DNA of 64,000 nt from Cryptomeria japonica (Eukaryota > Streptophyta > Pinopsida > Cupressales > Cupressaceae): contig NC_081411.1 in assembly GCF_030272615.1 (NCBI RefSeq), forward strand, positions 37,080,640 to 37,144,639, in the 5' to 3' direction. The notes under the pieces were generated by a model that saw only the letters and a program-made list of their open reading frames with translations, did no database searches and was not told where the DNA came from. Below are positions 1 to 14,016 of the stretch, one piece after another (position 1 is the first letter of the stretch; every line of letters starts with the position of its first letter). The position numbers and the translations under genes were made by a program.

Positions 1-1148
1 TCTTCATTTTGTAATTGATCCCTCATTGGTGCCCAACTGAGTCACTTGACTTCTTTATCTTTGGGGGAGTATGGTGCAGGAGCACCTAATGAAGCTCATG
101 GAGCACTTCATCAAATTTTGGTTTGAAATCGCCTATGTTGGTCATAATTGAATAATGGAATTATTGTATGTCCAAAGGGTGTGTTTAGTTTTTTTAAGTG
201 TCCTTTGTGTTTTAGTTTTATGGTTTGTTGAGTTTTTGGTCTATTTTTGACCTTTTATGCTTTGTAAGCCTAAAATGGGCAAAATGTGGAAAAATGGTCA
301 AAAAGCCTTATAAAGGCTTGTTAGGAATTGAAATATATTTGTGTGGTTATAGTAAACCATTTCCCATTATATATTTAATTCTATTTGGCTCACAAGTTGA
401 AAATGCTCATTGTACTAAAAATTGTTAAAATTGTTAAGCAACATTTTGACAATTTTTGGAAAATTTGTAAATATAGAGCAAAAGGTGGTTATTGGTCCAT
501 ACCTAGGCACAATTTAGGTTGTGAGTGACTATTTAAAGTCTCGCACAACTTTGTATCAGGTTGGCATTCGAAAAAAAGAATAATTCAATACAAAAACTAA
601 GAATTTTGTCACTTTTCTTGCATTTTTGCTTCATATGCTATAGCAGTCCGTACTTCCTAAGCATTTGGCTGTACTATTTTCATTTGGGTAGTTGTGCCAT
701 GTTGTGTTAAATCTTTCTCACCCGGATTTGTGTGATGGTGTGAAGTTTTAACTTTGTATCAAAATTATTTTGTATTAGCCATGTTCTCGGTTGAGTAAGG
801 GTTTGGCTTCAACAATGGAAGCAACTTGATTTTCTTTGGCTCTTTCTCCATGGCCTCTGAGAGTCAAGTTTTTGTACATATCCTTCTTGTTTATACAAAT
901 TTTTTTTTGATGGCAATGACAAAGAAAATTGTTTTTGTTACTTACTAGGTGAGCTCCTATAGCCCAGCTAGTGAATTTTCATGGTGTAAAACAAAGCTTC
1001 TTTGCAAACCCCCATCAAGTGGACCTCATTTTTGGTTTCCTAAGGAGGAATGAAGTTTGGATAGAGCTTTTAGACCATATGGCAGGATGTTTCAATGAAT
1101 AGTTTGTTGGAATGCATTTTGAGTAGCCAAAGTGTTGAATACAATGGT
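1..1148. other. Intergenic DNA, no gene recognised
   Basis: AT-rich sequence with frequent stops in all frames. The only sizeable open stretch, 67 codons at 225-428, has no recognisable domain. It may be old LTR-retrotransposon sequence, but no paired repeat, primer site or pol motif is visible. Confidence 0.5.
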
Positions 1149-2040
1149 TGTTGGAATGAATTTTATTTTAATAAAAATCCTATTTTCCCTCAACCACCAA
1201 ACCCACTTGAAATCCTAATCCCCTTCTATATTCTTCTAACCTCTTTCTAATTAGCTTAATCCATCCCCTAATTATTGTAACATTCCTAAGCAACTTGAAG
1301 TCACTTCTCAAAGACTCCAAAGTCTTTGAAAAGCATTAAATGCTTTGTGTGTTTAGCAATTTAATCTCTTAAGTCTTCCAAACCACTAATGGCTCTTACA
1401 TGACCATTAATGGATCTTACATGACCATTTATGGTTAAATCCACTTGCACCCATGGTTAGGGACTTTGACCCCTAACTCAACCCTCATGTAACCCATGTG
1501 TCTCCTCAAGCATTTATTGCTTTGACCATGGTTATCCTCACTAACTCTTGCACAAGAGTTTATCCATTGGATAAAAGCATTATTCTTTGAATAATGAATT
1601 TATTTACTCAACTCAACATTAACCTTACCTCCCAAGTTAACCCTCAAGTTACGTCAAGCATTTAATGCTTCTTCCCTCCCCTCTCAACCCATCTCATGTT
1701 GACAATTGTCATCCTAGGATTGGGTTGGAAGCCCTCACATGGATCGAATACCATTCAATCCTAGCCCTTGTTGATATTACTCAATCTCAACCTTCCATTT
1801 CTCCATTTTACCTATAAATAGGGCTCACATACCTCATTTTTCAAATCCTCCAGCATTCTCAAGGATTTACATTATAGCAATTTTTAGAGAGCATTTAGCA
1901 TAAATCAAACATATTCACTCTTTTGGTTTAAAATCAACATTAGCTAATTAGATAATCTCTTATTTTAGCTTTTATTCACATTTGCATAGCATTTAGTTAA
2001 TTGTCTTTCATCTTGAACCTCCATAAGGCATCCATAGTGC
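1149..2040 (+). mobile_element. Possible solo LTR or LTR fragment with TATA box
   Basis: The stretch begins TGTTGGAATG. It has the pyrimidine-rich, short-word-repetitive composition of the other LTRs in this window, with repeated variants of 'agcatttaatgctt'. A good TATA box (TATAAATA, 1813-1820) is followed by 'gggctcac'. There is no second copy in the window and no primer-binding site, so both ends are guesses. It could equally be the promoter of a lost gene. Confidence 0.3.
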
Positions 2041-2229
2041 AAAAAGCTACTGAGAGCTACACTAATTTGGAACTTGGAGAGGAGAGGAACAAGGGAGGAG
2101 GAGCTACAAGCATGGTGGAAGGCATTTGGAGATGTCTTCTTGCATTTATTTTCATAGTTAAATGCTTCATTATGTTTTTAGTGTCTCTCTTGATATGCTT
2201 GCTTAGACAAATATTTGATTGATTAACAC

Positions 2230-4854
2230 TAACAGTTCTTTGTTTCTTGTTGTTTCTCTTGTGTTATAACACCATAGGTTTTTGTCTAACCATCCATTTT
2301 GCAGAGCATCAGAAATTAATGGGTCAAATCCACAAAAGTAGAATAAAACTTATGAGGGGAATACATAATATAAGATTTGATAAATGTTAGAGGATTGTAA
2401 TGTTACTTTTCTTTAAATTCTAAGCTTGGAAAGATTTAGTTCACATAGTTAAGTTAACATGGGAGTGGATTTATTATTAATAATATCAAACTTTGGAAAT
2501 AACTTACTATATTCAAAACTCATAAGAAATGCATAGAAATATTTGTAACCATAATAATCCAATGAAAATACACTTTTCTATTTATATCTCTTTTATGTAT
2601 GATTTGAAAATCAAATAATACACTTTTAAAATAGATTGTTGTTTAAAATTTGAATAATAATCAAGTTAAAACAATTATATTTTTTTGAAATCTAAAATAC
2701 TTTGAATATCTTTATTTTAAAGTTAAAAATAAAAATAAAAAACAAGATAAAATGATTAAATATAATTTTATTACAAATATTTTATCAACAATATAAGAAG
2801 ATCTTCAAAAGAAATAATCAAATAAAAATCAAAAGAAAAATGAAATATAATTTTATTATAAATAATTTATTAATAATATATTAAAAAATTTCAAAACAAA
2901 TAACTTTATAATTTTAAAACATAAAATTTATTTCTATTTAAAAATTCTAAATACCTATATTTAATACGAAACTTGCTTTATCATTTTATGAATAATTATG
3001 TATCTAAAATGATGTTTAAAAATAATATATTTAAAATTAAAAATATTTACCAGCATAATTAAGTGTCAAACATGTGACATGGATGTGATGTTAATAATGG
3101 GGAAGCAAGAATATCGTTCATAACAAGCAATTTAAATAATTAATGCAATCTCCATTAATCCCGTTTGTCCAGAAGATGGGGTTAAAGTCATTTAAAACAA
3201 TGCTTTGAAAATGCAAATGGTTCCTGAATTGTGTTTATGTTTATTTATTAACATTATTTAAACATAAAATAGTGTATATTTATGCCGAAGGGGTTCCCTT
3301 ATATGAAATGAACAAGCTAACTTCGGCTATCAACGATTGATATGATTCGAATACGATGGAAGACGATTAAAATATTTATCACCATTGGATCTTTCAGCTG
3401 GTTTTCCGCTTTTGTCCTACCTTCTGTAATTGAAAAGGCCAAAAATATAGATGGCAAACTTACAAAAATGGTTCAAAACCTTCACTTTGACGTTAGAAAA
3501 AATCCTCGCAGCAGAAAGTGCCATGTGAAGGGCCCCACATGAGAAAAATCCTAGGCACCATGGAACTCGCCCTCATGAACCAAGGAACACTTGCCACTTG
3601 TAAAGATTAGAACGAGTAGAGAATCGAAAACAAAACAACAGAAAAGAAAACACACAACACAAGGTTTAATGTGGTTCACCACTAAGTGGCTACGTCCACC
3701 AGAAACGTGGGGAATTATCTTATTAACCAAATGTCCAATACACATTACATCATGTATGGGCTGCACAAAGCCATTTATATAAACATATCAGATATGAAAT
3801 GAAGAGTTGGAGAAGACAAACAATCATGTGACGGTTAGACTTCATATGCCCAACACCACTTAGCATGCATGAAATGTCACTGGAAACAAAAATCGACAAT
3901 ATCAGTTGTAAAATTCAAAAAGCGAGACCCAACTTTCCTATTCACATCCTAATAAATTTTCCATAAAACTTTTCTTTTTTACCCGTGGTCGATAAAATTT
4001 ATGCAACCCAAGTAAAATAAAGTATCTTTCATTCACCTTTATTCATATAGTGAAATTCACTTTTAAAATAAAATACAGGGTAACACTTCTAAGGAAGATT
4101 AAAGGCTTTCGTATATAAAGCAATTAATAAAATAAACTAGCAATTGCACCTTTGTGTGCAATGGGTACGCCGAAAATTGCATAAGGTCAATTATAACAAA
4201 AATTGTATTCCATATTTGCATATGTTTGAACAATACATGGGGTCAATTGATAAGTCATTTGGAAAATACACATTGCTTATTTTATAGAAATTAAAATAAA
4301 ATATCTTATAACACAAAATTTATTCAAGAGAAATAATTTTATAGATTAAATAAAATATCTTTTCTACCACGAATAATTTTATTTGATTGCACAAACAAAA
4401 TGAAAATTATTAAAAAAGTTTTGTGAAAGCAAATAAAAAGAGAGAGATAATGACATGGAATATACAATCTCCTCTCCTTTGTTTTTAGTAGACGTTAAGC
4501 CCTACCCTAAAGGAAATATAATAACACTAATTACTACTTAAAATCAAGTTAATCTGATTAGATGTGAGATTTAAAATAATTCATGAAAGTCTAAATAGAA
4601 AATAATAATAATAAATTAATTTTGTTTATACACCACAAAGTAAAATGAAGCAAAAAGGTGCAGAGCAAGCAGAAATACTAAGGTGGTGTGTCAACTTTTA
4701 ATTGTCATATAAAGGCAAGTACCGGTTTCTATTGTCGCTTCTCTATACTTTGTGCATGCTTGCCACATTTAAAACTGAATATCTAAAATTATGACCAAGT
4801 GGCATGGATAAGTGAGGCGAGAAGGACATTGCAAGCTAGCATTCATGCATTTTA
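2230..4854. other. AT-rich intergenic DNA, no gene recognised
   Basis: Very AT-rich from 2340 to 3060, then mixed sequence. Small open frames at 3342-3542 and 3591-3782 (plus) and 3551-3766 (minus) overlap each other and show no family motif. No tRNA, LTR pair or terminal inverted repeat was found. Confidence 0.5.
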
Positions 4855-5208
4855 CTATCTAGGAACACATGGAAAGACAAAGTCACATTGAAGATGATTT
4901 TTTTCACAGTGAAACTTCTTCTGTGACAATTGTGATCCACATTTTTTCCACAGTGAAACTAAGACAGTTGTGGTTTGCTGCGAATTATGAGAGCATTTAA
5001 CGTCGGTCCAATTACACATAGGAATAGTGGTATTCCAATTTGCTAAGGAGTTGTTGGGGTTGGAGGTGATTGTAGCTTCGAATGTCAACAAAGATTGCTG
5101 GTTAGGAATAGGAGATTGGAGTGAAGTTGAGAATGAAAAGAGCGACGTCAACATTACTAAAAATAACATGCATTCCATTTTCTTGAAACAGAGAATATGA
5201 GGACTCAA
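4855..5208 (-). pseudogene. LRR receptor-like protein, N-terminal fragment
   Basis: The 117-codon frame starts at an ATG and begins with a hydrophobic signal peptide (about residues 11-30, Leu/Phe/Ser rich). A leucine-rich-repeat N-terminal cap follows at about residues 34-78, with the typical pattern of 'LLTFEATITSNPNNSLANW' and then C-N-W-T-D-V-K-C. That cap sits at the start of plant LRR receptor kinases and receptor-like proteins, which bind ligands at the cell surface. No LRR repeats, transmembrane segment or kinase follow: after residue about 85 the sequence is unrelated and ends in a stop. It is therefore a 5' gene fragment, truncated or copied. The subfamily cannot be decided from the cap alone. 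Confidence 0.65.
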
Positions 5209-5232
5209 TGAATTGGAAAGGCTTCAGTATAT

Positions 5233-5340
5233 TTACTTCATTTTCTGGCTAGAGAAGAAGGGACTTTCTTTTACAAGCTTACCTCTTTGAGCTACGACAC
5301 AGCCCAGTAGCAGAATAAGTAAAAGATGAAGTGTTGTCAT
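5233..5340 (-). CDS. Short ORF with signal peptide, possible first exon
   Basis: A 35-codon ATG frame just upstream of the LRR fragment on the same strand. Its first 19 residues (MTTLHLLLILLLGCVVAQR) look like a secretory signal peptide with an A-x cleavage end. The codon after them is followed by GTAAGC, a good 5' splice site at about 5282, so it may be the first exon of a lost secreted protein and not a peptide gene. No downstream exon was found, and chance cannot be excluded. Confidence 0.25.
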   Translation of the reverse strand: MTTLHLLLILLLGCVVAQRGKLVKESPFFSSQKMK

Positions 5341-5739
5341 TTGTAATTAGAGATTTAAGTCTGAAATTAAATTGATGATTATCACGAGTTTACTATATAA
5401 CTGCATTAGTTTTCTTTAATGGGTCATCCCTCATCTTTGCCTGGGATTGTATTATTTCATGGGTCTGTAAAAGATAAGTTTACTTATATAGCACTGGGAG
5501 GAGAAAACCCCAATTCCTTGACAAGTAAAGCATGAGCCAATTACATTCTAAGTATCATCTCATTGTCAAACTTCTAAAACCATGTTGAACTTCAAGGTGG
5601 AAATTGTTTCTTTTGTCCACATTTTTAATCACTGGCATGATGTTACAGAAAATCATTTATTTCATATTTTTTGTAACAGAAAATTATTAAAGCATAGACA
5701 ACGCATGGCAGTATCTCTGAAGAAATAAGGTTCTACGGT

Positions 5740-6130
5740 TGTAATGTTTGCAGAAGATGCATAACAAGAATTCGTGAAAAGGTTTTGGAAACTTTCAAGC
5801 AAATGCAATTGGCAGGAATAAGCCAGATTCAACAACCTCAACCAACACCCTTATTGTGTTTGATAAAATGGGAGTTTTGGAACAGGGTATGGGCCTCTAT
5901 CAAAGCATGATGAAGGTCAAAGTTTTGCCAAAAAGTATAATCAGAAATACCCAGGTAGATATATGCAAAATGTTGAAGCAGGTAGATATATGCAAAATGT
6001 TGAAGCAGAATAAGGCACGTGCACTGTTTACAGGATGCCACAAAGAGATGTCGTCTGGTGGAATGCAACGATTGCAAGATTGTATAGAAAATGGATCTGA
6101 TGAAAAGACTTTAGAAACTTTTAAGTAAAC
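5740..6130 (+). pseudogene. Pentatricopeptide repeat (PPR) protein fragment
   Basis: Reading across frames gives remnants of PPR motifs of the plant PLS type: 'ETFKQMQLAGI' near 5788-5820, then 'FDKMGVLEQGMGLYQSMMK' (5859-5915), a degenerate 'VDICKMLKQ', 'KARALFTGCHKEM' (6012-6050) and 'ENGSDEKTLETFK' to 6125. PPR proteins of this class bind organellar RNA and take part in editing, splicing or cleavage. The copy is frameshifted and short. It contains a perfect 27-bp tandem duplication around 5949-6008 that doubles the VDICKMLKQ segment. A second PPR scrap lies on the other strand at 17.6 kb. Confidence 0.7.
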
Positions 6131-7949
6131 ACAATGCCCTCTGTGCCATGTTTTCCAAATATGCACAGAAAATAGAGCTGTTTAATAAAGACTTTTGATA
6201 CTTGCAAGGAAAGGCAGCTAGTGACTGCACGATATGCGCTTTATATATGAAACTACAATGCAAGGCGTGAAGCCAAATCTCAAGAAATGGAAAGCTTAGC
6301 TAGTCTCAAAGTTACCTGTACTTATTGTTAACACCGGCCTAGTGAGGAGACGTGAAGTGGCCTAGTGAGGAGACAGGTGAAATAGACATCGTATCGTGGA
6401 ATGGAGAAACTGCATCCGACGGTCCAGACAAGTGCAATCGTCTACCATCAGCTTTCAACCCATCAAAGATCCGACAGTCACGATCTTTGTGATCGTCTTG
6501 CAACTCTTGAAATGAACTATAGATCATTGATTTGCAAAAATTAGCCGGTGCATTTCATAGTAGGTGACGCCTTCGGCGTAATAATTAAATATAATATAAT
6601 TTAGATAAAAGGTAAAGGAAATGATTTTTTTTTAGTTAATTTAATGATATGTATATATAAGTATAATTATTTTAAATTAATAAGTTATATAAATAAATTA
6701 ATATATTTTTTTTTTAATAATTAAATATAAGAATGTGAATAAGAGAATTAATGAGACTTTTTAAATAATTTTTTATCTATTAAAATTAATTAATTAAATT
6801 ATGTATGCAATCTTCAATTTATATGGACAACAAACATTCATTAAAATTTAAATGTACAGAAATATTTTCTAAAATGTAAAAGATCAAGGATTCAACTTAG
6901 TTTGTCATGTGTCTTTGTCTTCTAATCATGCATTTGGAAAAATAAGCCTTGAGAGAGAGAAGAACATGTATATGTTGAAATGAGTAAAGTGAATTATTCG
7001 AAATTTACATACATACTAACATTTGTAATCAATTTAATAAATTATAGACATTTTCTCAAATTGATGGCTATATAATTTTATTTAAGAGTGTATTTTTTGT
7101 TATTTGTTTTCATTTGGTAATTTTGTTAAGCAATCATTTTCTCACTTTCTTGGTGCAATATATGGTCTTTCTTGAATGCATGCATATATTTCATGTCTGA
7201 AGGTAGGATACATGCAAAAAATCACAAGGCAACATACTTTTCATATGGTTATGAGTGTAAGTCCTTGGTGATCAATGTTGTTGACATCAATTGATGCTCT
7301 TTAAGTTGACTTACCTTGTCATTTATGACTTGAACAAGAACCTAACATGTCCCATTGTGACTTATTGGGATGATTTAATGTGTAGAGTTTAATCAGTCAA
7401 CTTTCCTTGAAATATGCATAAATTTTATACATTTTGTGAGAAGTTGAGGAACAAGATTGACATTGTTAGATTGCAAGGTTGCTTAATCCATGAAGTTTTG
7501 TTGAGAAAAAAATGATTAATAAGTTGTGAAGCCATAAATCTATTGCCCACATCTTGTTAAAGATAATATAATTTAATAAAAATTTGAATTTTGCAATGCA
7601 CCACACTATCTCTCAAACTACTAAAAACATGAGATGTCCCAGATAACATTCCACCATTGTCAATCCCATGGTCCAGATCCCATCATCATAATAAAATCAT
7701 GCATCTAATTAATTCATCAATGTCTACTCTCTTTTCTTATTAATTGGATTTATTTTATCATCTAAGAAAGATATGTTAGTATTATATGTAATGGGTACGT
7801 CTAAGAGGTGTTGAAGGTGAATTGTTGAGTCCTTAAGCACATGATGTATTGGATAGGTCATAGCTTCTTGTGGACGCTTCCCGTGGAGACATTCCATATT
7901 TTGATTGTTGACTAAAAAAGCAATAAATATTGGTTTCCCTATTGTCAAT
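6131..7949. other. Intergenic DNA, no gene recognised
   Basis: 6131-6310 may still hold weak PPR remains, with one stretch near 6263-6300 that could be read as 'MQGVKPN'. A short direct repeat of 'ggcctagtgaggagac' occurs at about 6336 and 6359. The rest is AT-rich, without domains, tRNA signals or paired repeats. Confidence 0.5.
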
Positions 7950-9430
<1,481 letters not shown>

Positions 9431-10771
9431 GCAAACATAACATGAGCATGTTGATGATGGGCTCTAATTATCTTATTTATTAAAAGATTATGTTCTAATA
9501 ATGTTTGGATCCTTGTAAGTAGATGCATAGTTGATTTGGAACTATCACTTCTCCATTGAAACCGTTGTTACACAAACAACATCATTTTCTAAATGGTTTA
9601 CCAATTCACATTTTTTTCTAATTATTGACCTTCAATGTATTTTCGGCGTAGCTGACGTAATTATTCTGTATTTTTTGTTTACAAAAAATTAATTTTTATG
9701 TCTATTAAATAATATAGACCAATCATATGACAAATAAATCAGTTTTTAAATAACTTTTTGCTAAAAATTTGCATGTTAACTTTTGAAAAGATAAATTTTA
9801 TTTTGAATTGAATTTTTTTTAAAATTGATTGGTTGGGAAGGACAAAGATTAACTATTAAAGCCATGGCAGGAACTAAAAACTTCAATTATATTTGATATA
9901 TAGATTTAACTCTCTAACATTTTCATTATGCAAAATCAGACAAGATCATCTTCAAATTTTAAATTAATTTACATTTAATTTTTAATGTTTTAAAATTAAT
10001 TTATTTACATTAAATTATTATCACTAATGAAAACAACTTTTTTATCTTAAAATCATGTATCTAATGAAACTCTTTTGATGCAATCTTACTAACTAATGAC
10101 AGCCAAAATAAATCCAGAGAACCATGAGTTGTCAAGATTTGATAAAAAAATCGTGTGAAGTCTTTTTATGTGTCTATGTCAGTCGCTTTCACACTGTGTA
10201 TTCATTGTTTTTGCTTTGAAGGCCTTGTTGCGTGCGGAGCGTAAAATCCAACTGCCTGGCTTATGTGATTGTCAAATCCACAATCTTCTAAAATATTGAT
10301 TGGTAGTGTTATAAATCCAAATTATATGCATGTCAGGCAATACCACAAAGTCGTCTTCAATGTCTAGATATATTTCAATCCACACGTTACAGTCATTATT
10401 CATTGTTTTTGTTTTCAAGGTCTTGCTGGGTGCGAAGCGTAAAATCCAACTGCCTGGCTTATGTGACTATCAAATCTACAATCTTTCTAAATTATTTCCC
10501 GACTTAATCAGAAATATCAATTGCTGCAAGACACGTACATTCATTAACGAGAAATTATAATTTTATAGCTTCAAAGACTCCAAAATATTAGCTCACATGA
10601 GAATTAACTGGATTTGATTAAAGATGACTCGTCAACAACTCCTACTGAAAAATCTGCAACTCTAATTAACCCATATTGAAGATATAGATAGACTAGGTAT
10701 CCATTTATACTAACAGAGAAATCTCGGGTATGCTGCTCTGCAATCGCTTATACTGCATACTTAATTTCTAG
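9431..10771. other. Region upstream of the GTPase gene, with a 100-bp duplication
   Basis: Mostly AT-rich without coding signal. Two imperfect direct copies of about 100 bp lie at 10200-10299 and 10398-10498 (198-bp offset). They share 'gtaaaatccaactgcctggc' and flanks, so promoter or upstream DNA of the gene has been partly duplicated. The sequence 'ttaatttctag' at 10761-10771 looks like a 3' splice site directly before the first long open frame of the gene. Confidence 0.6.
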
Positions 10772-13700
10772 TGCACTTTGCCATTTATTTTTCATTTTCT
10801 GGTGAATTCCAACCTCTGCTATTCTCCAACGAATATCAGTATATCGTCTGCTAACGAATCTTTGTATTTGTCCACGTCTGGGCATTTGATTCCATTAGTA
10901 AACGATGATTCAGACACAGGCAACGAGAATGGTAACGTGTATAGGTTGATGTGTCTCGTCACCGATAAGCAAGACTGCACCTTTGTGGAGAAGGTGTATC
11001 TTCCTGAATCTGAAATTATCATCCTTTGTAATAAGCTTGTACCGTTTTCAGCTTCTGCTGCTGCTTACTCGGATAACCCCTCTCAAATTCGCATAAACTT
11101 CAACGCCTTGAAGGAGCGATGCCTACGTGCTGTGGGGTTGTATGGAGATAAAAAGATGATGATTTGCATGCTCCGCAATCAAGGCCTTCTGGGCGATTTG
11201 GTTCTGTCTGAGATGGAAGCAGGGGAGTTCGAACCTGGGCTCTACGTCATCGTTCCGGCAAACTCCGCTGCTGCTGCGGTTGTTTTCTACTGGCACCAAG
11301 GTCAGAATTTCATCAAGGCGTCGAGGAACGACGTTTCTTGCAATTTCATCAGATATTTGGTTGAGCTATGTGATTTCGTATATATTTGTGTGGAAGGAAG
11401 CCATGCTTTTGACGTCATGGCTGCTTCTACAACAATCAAGGCATCACAAAGAAACGCTCAGAGTAAAAGGTTCTGCCTACTGAGTGTGAGAAATGAGGTG
11501 AATGATGTGGAGCTTTTGCCTGGATTTAGCCTAAGAATCGATTTTGCAGGCAATGATAACAGAGTGATGTTGTCCGAGGGCTATTACCGCTGTTGTTTCT
11601 TGACAGCAGAGGAGAGACCTGCTATATCTTTTGGTACAACACAAACAAAATCTCTGAAAGCTCAAGAGCTTGGTGATGTACTCATAGAGTGGTCGTCGAA
11701 ATACAATATTGATTTCTCTCGACTGAGTAACAAACAGTTTGTTTATGTACTACAATGTTGTCGACCAGGGGAATATGAGGAGTACTGTAAATTGAGGGAC
11801 CCTTTAAACGTCAATGACCTTATGTCTGAAGAGGAAAGAATGGCAGATGGAAAAGAGAAGTTGCTTAAAGAAAAAGAGGATGCATTTGTTAGAAAGTCCA
11901 AGGATTTGTTGTTGGGGTACAGAAAAGACAGATTAGAGACATTGTATGTTGAAGAAGTTGGCTTTAAGAGCCACTCACTTCTAAAAACCATTGAGACACC
12001 ATGGAAGAAATCTTGTGGGGAGCAGTTGGAGCTCAAGTATTCAATTGTTCAGGAGTGTCATTCTGTTGCATGGAAGGCATGTGAGCTGAGGCCAATGAGA
12101 AAGAACATAAATGAGTTGAACAGCAATTCTGGGCTTCCAATTATCCCAGCATGCGGCGAGCTGATTCATTTAGTAGTCATTATTCCTGAGCTTGCAAGTT
12201 TACTCAAAGTAGTCCTCCTCAAGTCTGGAGAGTTGCTGATTTTCATTCACAGCACGACAAATTCGTGCTTGCAGTTGTTCTTTGGACCAAGGATTGGTTC
12301 CAACTTAAATATGGTTAGACCCATTTACACATTTAGAAGGCATTTTGATTTGTTCTGTTTGGATGAAGCTACCCAATCTCTGGCTCTCTACGATAAAGAC
12401 GAGAAAAAGATTGGACTGTTTAAATTTGATGAATCTTTTAAGCACATATATTGGACTGTAATTGAGGTGTCTCTAGAAGCATATAAAGATAGCAACATCA
12501 TTATATGGATGCATTTCATTCCAGGGAAAATGGAGTTGCTCTTAGTCGATGAGACAAACAGAGTAAGAATATTGGAAATCCATGAAAAGCCAGTGATGAG
12601 GGTCAAGTGCATTTCCCTGCAGTGGCCCCAGCCTCTTACAAAAGCATGCATTACTGTTGATGGGCATTTTTTCATTGCCATGAGAGAGTTCAAATCCTCG
12701 ATTGCTGTGGCAGGACAGAACCTTGAAAGCTCCGGAATCAAGTTGGACATTAAAATTTATGTATTGCGAAATACTATGTCCCTCTTGAAGACTATCAGTT
12801 TGAATACGGATTTACGAACCAATAACATTGATTTGGAACAGCTGAAGGCAAGAATTACAAAATTTGGATCACAAAGTCACCTTGTACTATATAGCCCTGC
12901 ACATGATCCTCCTTCTCTCTGCTCCTATCTTCTGAAAACTACTCTAACTACAGAATCTGTGGAGTTGCTTGCTGCGAAGACCAAAACTGAGCAAAGGGCA
13001 AAAGAAGAAACAGAATTTGACGGATCCTGCGCCTGTTTGGAATACGTATATAATATTTTTGAGAAATTTGGTACAATTCCTGCCCTGTTTCCTCAAGATG
13101 AAAGGAGAATCACATTCAAAGTGGTGCTACAAAGCAGGACAGACCCCGCCAATGGAGTGGCATGCATCAGATATTTAGAGGCCCTCTTCCGAAAACTCAG
13201 GTCAGAAAAAGAAAAAGAGTTTTCAAAATTCAAGGTTATTTTTCAAGTGGATAATTTGGAGGGATGGACAACAAATTCTGGTGGCTTGGTTCCACATACA
13301 GGAGGAGGTACAAGTAATGCAGGAATTTGGATTCGTAAGCTTATTTGCCTTGTTCCTGTTCAAATAGCTCGTGCAGAAAACAATGGGATGGTAGCTCTCA
13401 GGGATGGTCTTCAAATTCCTCCTTATGTCAGCTATATGGACAGCATATCTCTATGTAGTTCTATTCGCTTTGGGTTTTATGATGCCTTTCTTACTGGTTG
13501 GAAGGGTGAAATTAAGGTCATTTCCACCATGGGTAAGCAAAGCACTGGAAAATCATATTTGCTGAACCATTTGTCAGGGTCTTATCTTGATGTTGCAGGA
13601 TCTAGGTGCACCGATCGTGTGTGGATGACTATTGCAACAAAGGAAGGAGACAGCTGCTTGTATGTGCTTTTAGACTTTGAGGGATTTGGCAGTTTTGAGA

Positions 13701-13774
13701 GAAGCGAACGAGAGGATATGCTTCTATCTGTTTTAAATGCTGCAGTAAGCAACATCACAATACTGAACAAAAAG
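10772..13774 (+). pseudogene. VLIG/GBP-like large GTPase, 5' part (exon to first clear intron)
   Basis: One open frame of about 1000 codons. The true start is unknown: the frame opens after a TAG that doubles as a splice-acceptor-like 'ttctag', the first in-frame ATG is at 10949, and an upstream exon is likely. The first about 350 residues are unrecognised. A charged, coiled-coil-like segment follows at about 350-390, and a beta-strand-rich, propeller-like region at about 470-720. The C-terminal part is a G domain of the interferon-inducible GTPase type: P-loop GKQSTGKS (about residues 919-926), a threonine in 'GSRCTDRVW' as likely G2, and 'LLDFEGFG' as the DxxG-like G3. These features resemble very large GTPases and guanylate-binding proteins of the dynamin superfamily. 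The frame runs in phase 0 into a GT donor. Function in plants is unknown to me. Confidence 0.75.
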
Positions 13775-14016
13775 GTATGTTTGTTGTTCGATAATTTTGA
13801 TCTTCCATATTTGTTTGGAGGGAAGTAAGACAATATAATCCAGTAGATAAAATAACACGCATAGATGAATTCTACTTAAAAACTAATATAATTTCAGATG
13901 ATCCACTAAACAAGGATTGTGCTGTTTAAGAGTTCTGTTTAAGCCAAACCCTGAAAAAGTAGAAACGAATAGAATCTTACTTTTAATTGAACAATACTTT
14001 CTTCTTGGTACGCCAG
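13775..14016 (+). other. Intron of the VLIG-like gene
   Basis: The 242-bp GT-AG intron has donor AAG|GTATGT and acceptor 'cttggtacgccag'. Removing it joins two phase-0 frames inside the G domain, between 'NITILNKK' and 'DFSFDKDTESSF'. The intron is AT-rich and has stops in frame. Confidence 0.85.

Noticed and set aside
2001-2222. 73-codon frame with hydrophobic C-terminus
   Set aside because: It lies at the edge of an LTR-like region without start context or family resemblance; probably chance.
10330-10560. 76-codon frame as first exon of the GTPase gene
   Set aside because: It covers the duplicated upstream block, has no good donor in phase and no similarity to the gene; not supported.
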